From: Algoriphagus iocasae
Lineage (GTDB): Bacteria; Bacteroidota; Bacteroidia; Cytophagales; Cyclobacteriaceae
NCBI RefSeq assembly: GCF_014206875.1
Contig: NZ_JACIJO010000003.1
Span: 1,072,660-1,136,659 of the forward strand
Direction of reading: 5' to 3'
DNA length: 64,000 nucleotides
Shown: in pieces, positions 36,417 to 45,211 of the stretch
Position numbering within the stretch: the first letter of the stretch is position 1
How the letters are laid out: every line of letters starts with the position of its first letter
Notes under the pieces: generated by a model
Seen by the model: the letters and a program-made list of their open reading frames with translations, nothing else
Told to the model about the DNA's origin: nothing
The model's database searches: none
Position numbers and translations under genes: made by a program

Positions 36417-37295
36417 TCATTCCATAATATGGATTGTGAATTCTTTAGTTTCTGAGGCATTAGCAGGAAGCATTCTGATTCCTTCTTTATCCACAAGTTT
36501 TCCTGAATGATTTACAGAATCCGCAATTCCTAGCCAAGGTTCCAAACACACATAAGGAGCTCCGGGCTTTGCCCAAATACCCAAATAATCAAAATCTTCA
36601 AAATCCACCCTAATAAATGGGCCTCTTTCTGCATGAACCAAAGACACAGATCTGGATTTTAAATGTTTAAAAATCAATGCATCCCCATCAAAAATATGAT
36701 CATTCAATTGAATTTCTTTTGAATGGTCAAGAAGTAAATCTCCCTCGCCCCCAATCAAACCTTCTTCGGCAATAAACCAAGTATGGTCAGTTTCTTCCTT
36801 TGGAAAAACCACAGAATAGTCCTCCAACTTCTCATTTGAGGACATGGGTAAATTAAAGGCTGGATGTCCTCCCAATGAATAATACATGGATTCATCGCCT
36901 CGATTTGTGATTTGATGGGAGACTATAAGTGCCTTCCCAGAAATCTCATAAGTCAACTCAAAGCTAAATTCAAAAGGGTAGACAGCCTTAGTTTCCGGAG
37001 AGCTTTTCACCAAAAAAACCAATCGATCAGATTCTTGCTTTATCAGTTTACCAAGCATGGAATTCCTGATAAAACCATGTTTTGGAAGTGCATAATCTTT
37101 CCCATTAAAACTAGTCTTACCATCTTTCAATGCACCTATAATCGGAAATAATACTGGAGCCTGACCTGTCCAAAATTGTGGATCTCCTTGCCATAAATAT
37201 TCTCTTCCAGTTGCTTTGGATCGGATAGAACAAAGCTCCATTCCTTTCAAATTCACTTGAACAACCAAGCTTTCCGACTCGATGGTAAAAATCAT
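36417..37295 (-). CDS. Aldose 1-epimerase (galactose mutarotase) family protein, LacX-like
   Basis: 292 residues. Matches the LacX subgroup of aldose 1-epimerases: EYLWQGDPQFWTGQAPVLFPIIGAL near the N-terminus, ALPKHGFIRNS, SLGGHPAFNLPMS with the conserved His, and APYVCLEPWLGIADSVNHSG at the end. These proteins interconvert sugar anomers or bind sugar phosphates; the substrate is unknown. Cytosolic, no signal. No sugar transporter is adjacent. Confidence 0.9.
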   Translation of the reverse strand: MIFTIESESLVVQVNLKGMELCSIRSKATGREYLWQGDPQFWTGQAPVLFPIIGALKDGKTSFNGKDYALPKHGFIRNSMLGKLIKQESDRLVFLVKSSPETKAVYPFEFSFELTYEISGKALIVSHQITNRGDESMYYSLGGHPAFNLPMSSNEKLEDYSVVFPKEETDHTWFIAEEGLIGGEGDLLLDHSKEIQLNDHIFDGDALIFKHLKSRSVSLVHAERGPFIRVDFEDFDYLGIWAKPGAPYVCLEPWLGIADSVNHSGKLVDKEGIRMLPANASETKEFTIHIME

Positions 37296-37491
37296 AATTG
37301 GGGATTAAATTCAATTCGCAAGATAATGATCAGACTTAGTAAAAGGGAGGAGAGAGGCTTGAAAATTCAGGGGAAATTGAGCTTGAGAACGAAATCGTCG
37401 AATGGACATAAAACAGATTTTGATTTTAAACTCCTTAATAAAATCGTAACTTCTAGTTGAAAATCAGTTCAATAACCCAAAATAAAGACGA

Positions 37492-37764
37492 ATGGATAAG
37501 CGAGAAAAACTGGATATGATGGATAAAATTCTTCGGGAATTTGAAGATTTAAGAAACAGTCAAACCTCTGTTTTAAAGAAGATTTCCAAAATAGAAGTTG
37601 ACAATATCAACTTGGGAGTGAAGGTTTTAGAGGAGAAGCTACCTGATATATTTTTAGCTGTAGACACCAATCTCAATCTGGTCACTTCGCTTGAAGAGCA
37701 GTTTCAGGAATACCGGGATAAATTCTATTCGGACAATAATCTAGGAGCTGTAGAAGAGGGTTAA
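37492..37764 (+). CDS. Small hypothetical protein, helical
   Basis: 90 residues, charged and rich in Leu, Glu and Lys with heptad-like spacing (MMDKILREFEDLRN, then LKKISKIEVDNINLGVKVLEEKL), so probably a small coiled coil. It has a good ATG and no overlap with another gene, but no family is recognised. It lies just before the duplicated antiporter fragment. Confidence 0.5.
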   Translation: MDKREKLDMMDKILREFEDLRNSQTSVLKKISKIEVDNINLGVKVLEEKLPDIFLAVDTNLNLVTSLEEQFQEYRDKFYSDNNLGAVEEG

Positions 37765-37826
37765 ATGTAATTCTTTTACAAAAGTTAGGTGATTGAAATT
37801 GCTTTGTTACGAATGAAAATGGCTTA

Positions 37827-38255
37827 TTCCAAATGATGATTTGCTCTCTAGTCTTCTTCTTCAACCAAAGAGCAAAACAAACCTCCTGAAAATCAATTTT
37901 AATTACTTTTCTTTTCTGCTTCCTTAATCCCATCACTATCCCAGGTATGGTCATTTACAGAAAACTTGCGCATCAATTCTCCTGAAAGTAAGGATTTCTG
38001 CATCTCAATTTGCTGCCTGTTCTTGGAAATATATTCATCCTGATTGTTCTTATAATTGATAAGAACTTTCAGCGCAGCCTCGTCATAATCATGAAATTGT
38101 TTTGCCATTCAGTGAACCGTATGTGCTCTGAAACCCAATTTCTTTAAAACACCTTCTCCTATTTTGATAGAAGTATCCAAGTGTTCCCTGTAGATGTTTG
38201 TAACTCCTTTTTCCATCAGTTCAAATGCATCATACCTGTTTTTTTTTTTTTTTTT
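37827..38255 (-). pseudogene. Duplicated 3' fragment of the KefB-like antiporter gene
   Basis: This stretch repeats, with scattered substitutions, the last roughly 110 codons of the antiporter gene plus about 70 bases downstream of it (41272-41692), in the same orientation. The homology breaks at CATACCTG, where the copy runs into 17 consecutive T (38239-38255). The copy has a nonsense change: in the context AHTVHRM the Arg codon AGA has become TGA. What remains open (37899-38108) would give only a 69-residue tail fragment. It has no start region and is not expected to be functional. Together with the intact gene it forms direct repeats around 38.3-41.25 kb. Confidence 0.9.
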
Positions 38256-38282
38256 GTGGATATTGTATTCAAAAACAACACG

Positions 38283-40298
38283 TTATATGTTTTTTAATAA
38301 ATCTTTTAGTGAAATGGGTTTACCTAATAGTTCTCCTCGTTTCCAAGAAATCGTAACATCATTATTTGCAGTTAATTCATTCAAATCGAGGTAAAAATTC
38401 TTTTTATTAACTTCAATTTCTTTTAGTAACTGATTTTTCTCAAAAACTACAATTTTATCCGATTTGAAGGGCGATGCTTTCCCTTTTAAATAATTGGTGG
38501 TTTTTCTTTCTATCTCTGGTTTTGGTAGAGAAAGTTTGACATTTACCTGTGTTCTGCTATTTCTTATTTCAATGAAATTTCTATTTCTACTTTCAAATCC
38601 TAATTCTATGGCATTTTCAACCTCTACAAAATACCAGCCTGGCTTCACTCCAAATGAATAATTTCCAAATTCATCGGTAGTTGATTTGTCTTCAACTTCA
38701 TCTTGTTCATTCCGCACCACTACTGTGGCATCTTTAACTGCATGATTTAAACCAGATTGGTAATCTTTAAAAGTGACTTGTCCACTTATTTTAGCCCAAT
38801 CCTCACTCTTCTCTACACTTGCATGGATGAGGCACACATGTCCATTTGCAGAAATCTCTTCCAAAGAAATTTCTCTAAAAAGTTCATCCTCCATCCATTG
38901 AAAAGAAATATTCCTTGGTAAAGCTACCTTGATTAATGCTTGTCCATTAACAAATGACTTGGTATGGCAGGGAATACTAAATTTCCCATCCTCAGCAGTG
39001 ACTGTTTCATAAATCACTCCAAGTTCAGAATTGATAAAACTGATTTTTGCACCGGAAACCAACCTGCCCAACTCTTCTATCCATACTACCCCTTGAATAG
39101 CAGGTAATGAAGTAGGGTAAAATATGTAGGTATCATGATCAGTTTCTAGCAAAGGTTCTTGTAAATACACCGTAGTGGTAAATGAGCTATATAGAGAAGA
39201 TGAGGGGGTAAGTTTTAAAGTTGCTATTTGACCACATAATTTTCCACGGAATTGAATTTCATTACTTGAGTCCTGGGGAACTCCCACCAAGGTATTACCA
39301 TACTGATCAAAGAGCAGCGCTCCACAAAGCAAGCTTTCCTCGTTTTCATCGAGGGTAGCGCACTTATAGTTTTGCTCTTTTTTTTGTAGAAGACCAGGAG
39401 TAGGATTAGGGACAAAACTGACTTCGGTTTCCTTTTTAGTGCCTTTACAATACACTGTAAGTGGTGGATAGACCTTTTCTTTATCTGGATATAACTGGTC
39501 ATATCGATAAAAATAATCACCCCAAGGGGCTTTTATTTGATGATTGTGATAAATATGTTTGATAGGTTCTATGTAGAATATTTTTTCATCTGAGTGGTTA
39601 TCACCGTTGTGTTTTTTCCTGTAGTCTAATATTTGTAAATCTGTTTGCCCTGCCCTTAATGAAGTCGTCAATGCATGGGCTTCTCTTGGGAAACTTCGTT
39701 GCCATTCGATTTGGACAACGATTCTCGCATCACTTTCACTGTGGTTGGTGGCATACATCAAAGTACGGGAATAATCCCCATGATTAACACTTGGAGTAAG
39801 TAAGTTGGTTGTAAATGAAATGGGTTTTTTTACCTCTAATCCTATCGTTCCGGAAACTCCAGATTTGGTTATGACGGTATCGCCATTAGGTAACCATGAT
39901 AAATCCTCTTCCCCTGTTGCCGTGACTTTGATGTAATAGTATTTAGTGCCATGACTGATGAAACGGCCATTCATTCGAAATGAAATATGCTCCTTGGGCG
40001 ATTGGGCCTGGATTTGGGGAAAGGTTTTGATTACTCCTTTCCCTTCCTCTATGATTTCTATGACAATCCTTCCCTCATTCCCAGAAACTTCTCCGTAGGA
40101 AACATCGAATTCACCGGTAATCACAAATGTATCTCCTACGTAAAATGTTCCTCTGCTGGCCAAGGAGATGCTAATACTTCCAATGGTAACAAGTTCATCA
40201 GGTAAAGTTCCGATAGCAGTAGCGGTACTGGCTACGGTTCCTCCTAGGGCGATCAAATCTGCTGCAGATAACCCTGCAACTATTGCTGGTGCTGGCAT
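38283..40298 (-). CDS. Large hypothetical protein with carboxypeptidase-regulatory-like beta domains
   Basis: 671 residues. The N-terminus (PAPAIVAGLSAADLIALGG...) is hydrophobic and small-residue rich but lacks a basic n-region, so it is not a normal Sec or lipoprotein signal. Several beta-sandwich segments follow. The C-terminal third has two CarboxypepD_reg-like modules: AIQGVVWIEELGRLVSGAKIS with GKFSIPCHTKSFVNGQA, and ISGQVTFKDYQSGLNHAVKDATVVV with DEFGNYSFGVKPGWYFVEVE. Scattered Cys residues (residues about 290-360) could bind metal or form disulfides. No family covers the whole chain. It lies between the direct repeats formed by the antiporter 3' ends. Confidence 0.7.
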   Translation of the reverse strand: MPAPAIVAGLSAADLIALGGTVASTATAIGTLPDELVTIGSISISLASRGTFYVGDTFVITGEFDVSYGEVSGNEGRIVIEIIEEGKGVIKTFPQIQAQSPKEHISFRMNGRFISHGTKYYYIKVTATGEEDLSWLPNGDTVITKSGVSGTIGLEVKKPISFTTNLLTPSVNHGDYSRTLMYATNHSESDARIVVQIEWQRSFPREAHALTTSLRAGQTDLQILDYRKKHNGDNHSDEKIFYIEPIKHIYHNHQIKAPWGDYFYRYDQLYPDKEKVYPPLTVYCKGTKKETEVSFVPNPTPGLLQKKEQNYKCATLDENEESLLCGALLFDQYGNTLVGVPQDSSNEIQFRGKLCGQIATLKLTPSSSLYSSFTTTVYLQEPLLETDHDTYIFYPTSLPAIQGVVWIEELGRLVSGAKISFINSELGVIYETVTAEDGKFSIPCHTKSFVNGQALIKVALPRNISFQWMEDELFREISLEEISANGHVCLIHASVEKSEDWAKISGQVTFKDYQSGLNHAVKDATVVVRNEQDEVEDKSTTDEFGNYSFGVKPGWYFVEVENAIELGFESRNRNFIEIRNSRTQVNVKLSLPKPEIERKTTNYLKGKASPFKSDKIVVFEKNQLLKEIEVNKKNFYLDLNELTANNDVTISWKRGELLGKPISLKDLLKNI

Positions 40299-40478
40299 GA
40301 CGTTAAAGAATTAGTTTACAATAAGTTATGAAATTATTGGGATAGATTAAAATACGTGAAGGTCTAAAAAGGGTAGGAGGTAGTTTTGTAATTAGTACTT
40401 GAAAGAAGTGGGATATATTCTTTTATATTCCCTTTCTTTACTTTTTCTTGATTTTAATCTTTCAATGGAGAATAAAAC

Positions 40479-41252
40479 ATGAAACCTTCTTTAATCTTGT
40501 ACCTTCTTTTATTCGTCGGGATAACTTCTTCTTGGCTAATTATACAGCAGGATGATTTTAATTTATTGAAACAACCCAAAACAGGATTAGGAAGGGAAGG
40601 TGCTGCTGAATTTTTCTTTTGGGAATTTCAAGATCAAGCAAGTGTATGGTCAAACGCACCCAAAGGCTTGACTGCTGTTCAATCCTTTCAAGATTCTTTG
40701 GAAAAACTCTTGGGAGTAGTTCAATTCCAACGAGTGGTGAAAAAAGAGCAGACTCAAAGAAATCCTAAAGATAGCATGGTTTATGTGAAAAATGGAGATC
40801 ATTACAATGCCATGTTGGTTCATACAGGAGCCGTTGGAAAAGTAAGACCTATGAATTCATTAGAAGCCCAAATCCTGAATTATCAATTGGAGAAATATCC
40901 ACTCTTGACCCGTCCAACCGAGTTCCATGCATTCATAGCTTATCACCAGGAACGGAAAGCCTATCGTGTCTATTTCGGTTCCAGTGATCAACCTTGGCCA
41001 CCCAAACCAGTTTTACTGATTCACCAATTAGAGGAAGATATCAAAAATGGCTGGAAGCTGAGGTATCATTTGCATAATCACTACGAACCTCCTGGGAATA
41101 ATTACCTGGGAATTTTAGCACCGAGCATGGCAGATGCTCAATATTATAAAATGCTTGCAGATAACTACCAAATAGAGCAAACACTGATCACGAATGGCAT
41201 ACATACAGTGGAGATTAAAGCAGCAGATTTTGGCAGATTTGAGTCACATTAA
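40479..41252 (+). CDS. Hypothetical exported protein with a JAMM/JAB-like motif
   Basis: 257 residues with an N-terminal signal or anchor (SLILYLLLFVGITSSWLII). No family is recognised with certainty. The C-terminal half contains YHLHNHYEPPGNNY followed by LGILAPSMADAQYYKML: the order His-x-His ... Ser-x-x-Asp is that of JAMM/JAB metallopeptidases, but the gap between HNH and Ser is 14 residues instead of about 7. An upstream Glu (RPTEFHAFIAY) could be the catalytic acid. If real, it would be a divergent zinc isopeptidase or peptidase acting outside the cytosol. It diverges from the 671-residue gene and converges on the antiporter. Confidence 0.65.
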   Translation: MKPSLILYLLLFVGITSSWLIIQQDDFNLLKQPKTGLGREGAAEFFFWEFQDQASVWSNAPKGLTAVQSFQDSLEKLLGVVQFQRVVKKEQTQRNPKDSMVYVKNGDHYNAMLVHTGAVGKVRPMNSLEAQILNYQLEKYPLLTRPTEFHAFIAYHQERKAYRVYFGSSDQPWPPKPVLLIHQLEEDIKNGWKLRYHLHNHYEPPGNNYLGILAPSMADAQYYKMLADNYQIEQTLITNGIHTVEIKAADFGRFESH

Positions 41253-41346
41253 GGGGTGAATTCAAACTAAATTCCAATTGATGATATGCACTCTAGTCTT
41301 CTTTCTCTTCAAACAAAGGACATAACAAACCTCCTGAAAATCAATT

Positions 41347-43236
41347 TTATTTACTTTTCTTTTCTGCTTCCTTAATCCCATCACTGTCCCAGGTATGGTC
41401 ATTTACAGAAAACTTGCGCATCAATTCTCCTGAAAGTAAGGATTCCTGCATTTCAATTTGTTGCCTGTTCTTGGAAATGTATTCATCCTGATTGTTTTTA
41501 TAATTGATAAGAACTTTCAGCGCAGCCTCATCATAATCATGAAATTGTTTTGCCATTCTATGAACCGTGTGTGCTCTGAAACCCAATTTCTTTAAAACAT
41601 CTTCTCCCATTTTGATAGAAGTATCTAAGTGTTCCCTGTAGATATTTGTAACACCTTTTTCCATCAGTTCAAATGCATCATACCTGTTTTTTGCCCGGAT
41701 CATGACTTCCAGATGAGGAAATTCCTGCTTGCAAAGTTCCACGAGCTTCAAACTGTATTCTGTATTATCAATCGCTGAGATCAAAATGCTTGCTTCTTCT
41801 GCTCCGGCTGATTGTAAAAGTTCTGCTCTTGTGCCATCTCCGAAATATACTTTGAAGCCCATCTTTCTTAGATATTCTATTCTTTCAGGATCAGAATCCA
41901 AAATAGTTGCTTCCACACCACTTGCCCTGAGAAACCTTCCCAGAGTAGATCCAAAATGACCAAAACCAATAAGAATCACTTTATTTTTCTCCTGGAAAGT
42001 ATCCATTTTCTGTTCTTTGGTTTCTGGATTTTTGGACATCATAGGGATGATGAATTTATCAAATACCAACATTAAAACAGGGCTTATGGTCATACTGAGA
42101 GCTGTTACAGCCATTAATGTATCTGTGAGAGATTGCTCGAAAATCCCAAGTTGCTGCGCAAAAGCATAAGTAACAAAAGAGAATTCTCCCACTTGGGACA
42201 AACCAATTGCAAACTTCAGGTTCGTCGTAAGATGCAACTTTTTGACCTTCCCCAAAACCAGCAAAACCAATGTTTTCAGAAGGATAATACCTAAAGTCAA
42301 AGTAAAAACTGTGCTTGCTTCCTTGTAAATAAGAGAGAAGTTGATCGTGGATCCAACGGCCATAAAGAAAAGCCCCAATAGTAAACCTTTGAATGGTTCC
42401 AAATCAGATTCTAGGGCATGGCGATAAGGAGAGTTGGCCAAAATGACTCCTGCCAAAAATGCTCCAAGGGCGGGACTTAAACCTACCAATTCCATCAAAT
42501 AAGAAATACCCACCACAATCAATAGTGCTGAGGCTGTGAATAATTCTCTTAATCGGGTCTTGGCAACAAAATTCAACAAAGGTCCAAAACCATATCTACC
42601 TAAAAGCACCACGATCCCTATAGCAGCAAAAATTGATAAGGTCTGAGCCCAACCGGGAAGACTTTCAATCAATCCATGCATATCATCTGTATGGGCCGTT
42701 GTTAAATCAGGGCTTGCAACTACTAATAGTGGGAGAATGGCCAAAATAGGAATCACAGCAATGTCTTGCATTAGCAAAACCCCAAAGGACATTTTTCCCA
42801 ATTTGGAGTTCATTTCATTCCTTTCCTTGAGGGATTGGAGAACAATGGCAGTGGATGAAAGAGCCATGGATAGAGCAATGGCCAATGAAATCTGCCATGG
42901 AATGGGAATCAAAATTCCTACACAGAAAACCAAAAGCGCTGTGACAAGAACCTGTGAAAGACCGATTCGAATAATTAAATCCCTGATTTTCCAGAGGTTT
43001 TTAGGTTCTAATTCCAAGCCGATCAAGAACAGCATCATCACCACACCAAATTCCGTTGCATGCATGATATCCTGACCTTGACCTTCGTTGGTGATAAAAC
43101 CCAAGAGGTAAGGACCAATCAGGATTCCTGCCAGCAGATATCCCAGAACCGATCCCATCCCCAACCTTTTTGCCAAAGGCACGCAGATGATCGCTGCAAT
43201 AATGTAAATGACAGCATTTGCTAAAAATCCATTCAT
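41347..43236 (-). CDS. CPA2-family monovalent cation:proton antiporter, KefB-like
   Basis: 629 residues. An N-terminal membrane domain of about 12-13 helices (AVIYIIAAIICVPLAKRLGM onward, with GYLLAGILIGPYLLGF and ALGAFLAGVILANSPYRHALE) is followed by a cytosolic TrkA-N/RCK domain from about residue 420 (VILIGFGHFGSTLGRFLRASG). Such proteins export K+ or exchange it for protons, often gated by glutathione adducts or nucleotides. The gene overlaps the KefF-like gene upstream by 4 bases, which supports a Kef system. Its last third is duplicated as the pseudogene at 37.8-38.3 kb. Confidence 0.93.
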   Translation of the reverse strand: MNGFLANAVIYIIAAIICVPLAKRLGMGSVLGYLLAGILIGPYLLGFITNEGQGQDIMHATEFGVVMMLFLIGLELEPKNLWKIRDLIIRIGLSQVLVTALLVFCVGILIPIPWQISLAIALSMALSSTAIVLQSLKERNEMNSKLGKMSFGVLLMQDIAVIPILAILPLLVVASPDLTTAHTDDMHGLIESLPGWAQTLSIFAAIGIVVLLGRYGFGPLLNFVAKTRLRELFTASALLIVVGISYLMELVGLSPALGAFLAGVILANSPYRHALESDLEPFKGLLLGLFFMAVGSTINFSLIYKEASTVFTLTLGIILLKTLVLLVLGKVKKLHLTTNLKFAIGLSQVGEFSFVTYAFAQQLGIFEQSLTDTLMAVTALSMTISPVLMLVFDKFIIPMMSKNPETKEQKMDTFQEKNKVILIGFGHFGSTLGRFLRASGVEATILDSDPERIEYLRKMGFKVYFGDGTRAELLQSAGAEEASILISAIDNTEYSLKLVELCKQEFPHLEVMIRAKNRYDAFELMEKGVTNIYREHLDTSIKMGEDVLKKLGFRAHTVHRMAKQFHDYDEAALKVLINYKNNQDEYISKNRQQIEMQESLLSGELMRKFSVNDHTWDSDGIKEAEKKSK

Positions 43237-43808
43237 TTCAGTAGGGGATTGGTTCTGATTGGTCTGTCAATTTGTTCTGAATCCCGAAGTTCCAGTACGA
43301 ATTCCCGATAGGCTTTTGCCTGATCTTCCAATTCCGAATCCGTGATTTTAAAGGTCCCGGATACATGAAAAGGAGCGAGGTAATTCATTAGGCAAAGCTT
43401 TCCGGTTTGCTCAAATGGAAGAAGGAAATCGACTATGGGATGTTGATTTCGGCCTTCTTTGGAATAGGCTAAATCTGAGCCACCCGATGTTATGGCATTC
43501 AAAAGATATTTTCCTTTTAGATACACACCACCTGGTCCATAAGCCCATCCAAATTCCAAAACCAAATCAATCCACTGTTTTAACAATGGAGGACAGGAAT
43601 ACCAATAAATAGGATGATGCCAAATGACCACATCTGCTTGAATCAGTGCTTCTTGTTCCTGCTGAATGGATATATTGAAGTCTGGATATAGCTCATATAA
43701 ATCGCGGATTTCCACATTTTCCAACTCACTGATCGAGCGGATCATAGCCTGATTTACTTCAGAATGTTCATACTTTGGATGGGCAAAAAGAACAAGAATT
43801 TTTCGCAT
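43233..43808 (-). CDS. NAD(P)H-dependent flavodoxin-like oxidoreductase, KefF-like
   Basis: 191 residues. Flavodoxin-like fold of the NQO1/KefF group: KILVLFAHPKYEHSEVNQAM at the N-terminus, ADVVIWHHPIYWYSCPPLLKQWIDLV around the flavin and the GWAYGPGG motif. In E. coli KefF is a quinone reductase that also activates KefC. The 4-base overlap with the antiporter gene supports the same ancillary role here. Cytosolic. It follows the ferredoxin-CDGSH gene after 15 bases, so the three form one operon. Confidence 0.92.
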   Translation of the reverse strand: MRKILVLFAHPKYEHSEVNQAMIRSISELENVEIRDLYELYPDFNISIQQEQEALIQADVVIWHHPIYWYSCPPLLKQWIDLVLEFGWAYGPGGVYLKGKYLLNAITSGGSDLAYSKEGRNQHPIVDFLLPFEQTGKLCLMNYLAPFHVSGTFKITDSELEDQAKAYREFVLELRDSEQIDRPIRTNPLLK

Positions 43809-43823
43809 TGTAATTGGAATATG

Positions 43824-44255
43824 TTACCCCTTAAAATCTATTTTTTTGTGGGTTCCATCGCAAAAAGGCTTGTTTTGGCTTCCACCACAACGACAAAAGG
43901 CAGTGATTTTCTTATCAGAAATATGCTCTCCTTCGCTGGTCTGAATATGAAGTTTCCCATGAACCAACAGAGGTCCATTTTGAGTTACTTCGACTTTTTG
44001 CACTTCAGAAGTTTCCTGAGATTTTTCTTTTTCTTTATCCAGATAATAATAACTCAAAGCCCCACTTGGACAGGTGTCAATTTGCTTGGCAATGGTTTCT
44101 GAATCTGCACTATCTGCCTTGATCCAAGGTCTTCTATTAAAATCAAAAACTGCTGGCAGTCCAGTCACACATTTTTTGGAATGGATGCATTTATGAGGCT
44201 CCCATACGACGGTAAGCTCGCCATTGGAATATTCCTTCTTGATAGGTTCGGTCAT
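43824..44255 (-). CDS. Fused divergent 4Fe-4S mono-cluster and CDGSH iron-sulfur protein
   Basis: 143 residues. Residues 1-75 are a Fer4_19-type divergent mono-cluster domain (HKCIHSKKCV and DTCPSGALSYYY). The C-terminal domain has the complete CDGSH motif CRCGGSQNKPFCDGTH, which binds a redox-active 2Fe-2S cluster through three Cys and one His. It is the first gene before the KefF-like and KefB-like genes, which suggests that a redox signal is tied to K+/H+ exchange. That link is inference; the domains are clear. Cytosolic. Confidence 0.9.
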   Translation of the reverse strand: MTEPIKKEYSNGELTVVWEPHKCIHSKKCVTGLPAVFDFNRRPWIKADSADSETIAKQIDTCPSGALSYYYLDKEKEKSQETSEVQKVEVTQNGPLLVHGKLHIQTSEGEHISDKKITAFCRCGGSQNKPFCDGTHKKIDFKG

Positions 44256-44389
44256 CTGTACTTCGGTTTGAAACTTTAAAAGTACAAGTTAAGTAAGAAT
44301 GGGAATTATTAAGGAAAAATGGATGGAGGCTATATGACGCTATTGCGTAAAATTATCTCAATAGAGCATTTTAGGTGAATTTTTTTAAA

Positions 44390-44541
44390 TATGTACAACC
44401 ACTTTCTTACCAGTCCTCAAATAAAAAAGTGTTTTAATTATCTTTCAAAGTGCTGTAGACAGTGGACTGCCGTCGGTGGACCCTTATCCGAGACTTTCTA
44501 AACTCATTTTTTTACTATTGGCTCCATTACGGATAATCATG
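44390..44541 (+). repeat. Dispersed intergenic repeat, copy 2
   Basis: Shares with copy 1 CTTACCAGTCC, GTGCTGTAGACAGTGGACTG, CCGTCGGTGGA, GAGACTTTCTAAACTCA and TTGGCTCCATTACGGATAATCATG, in the same orientation. The inverted pair is TTATCCG and CGGATAATC. It fills much of the 368-base gap between the ferredoxin-CDGSH gene start and the next lipoprotein gene; nothing else is recognised there. Confidence 0.82.
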
Positions 44542-44623
44542 TTTAAAAACCTTATTTATGAGAAAAAAATCTGAACCTTAGTCAATAATTAATAGTAACA
44601 GAATTACAATATCAATTTCCATA

Positions 44624-45211
44624 TTATTCGTTATTCCTAGGGACGAAAAATTCCCCTTCTGTAATGGTCACCTGACCTATTAGTGTATTTGTTCCTCCGC
44701 TGCTGTCATAAACTTTTCCTGTCCCAGAAAAAACACCCTTTAATCCATTGGAATCAATCTGATCAAATCTTATTCTAACCTCATCCCATAAAGCAAGTCC
44801 CAGTATATTATTAGTAGCTAGGTAGGCCGTTCCATTTTCATCCATATAGCTGAAAAGTAAAGTATGAAGAATGGTTCCATCAGAAATAGGCACATTGGAA
44901 TAATTCACTCCTGCGATCAAATCTTCTGTATGATCCAGTCTAAATATTACCTGATTTTGTAGGGGTTGAAAGATGTTTTCTGCACCGGATAGTTGGATGA
45001 TATGAAGCTGATTGACATCATCATAGTATTTTCCTCCTGTCAGATTTATTTGAGTCTGAGGTTGGTATTGATAATCCACTTGATTTCCATCCACCTTAAA
45101 CCGAAAATAATAAATACTCTGATCCATAGGATTTTCATCATCGCTGGAGCAGGCTGTTCCTAAAAATAGGATTGCTGCAAACACTAAAAGGATTTTGATT
45201 GATTTTTTCAT
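44624..45211 (-). CDS. Hypothetical lipoprotein
   Basis: 195 residues. Lipobox in LGTACSSDDE, followed by an acidic linker. The body is beta-rich (YYFRFKVDGNQVDYQYQPQ, then GVNYSNVPISDGTILHTLLFSY) and ends with ITEGEFFVPRNNE; this resembles the small DUF6252-like lipoproteins of Bacteroidota, though the family call is weak. It overlaps the PspC gene by 4 bases and so is in one operon with it. Confidence 0.7.
   Translation of the reverse strand: MKKSIKILLVFAAILFLGTACSSDDENPMDQSIYYFRFKVDGNQVDYQYQPQTQINLTGGKYYDDVNQLHIIQLSGAENIFQPLQNQVIFRLDHTEDLIAGVNYSNVPISDGTILHTLLFSYMDENGTAYLATNNILGLALWDEVRIRFDQIDSNGLKGVFSGTGKVYDSSGGTNTLIGQVTITEGEFFVPRNNE

Noticed and set aside
37899-38108. A 69-codon minus-strand frame as a small gene
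   Set aside because: It is the downstream remainder of the duplicated antiporter 3' end after a nonsense change, so it is treated as part of the pseudogene.
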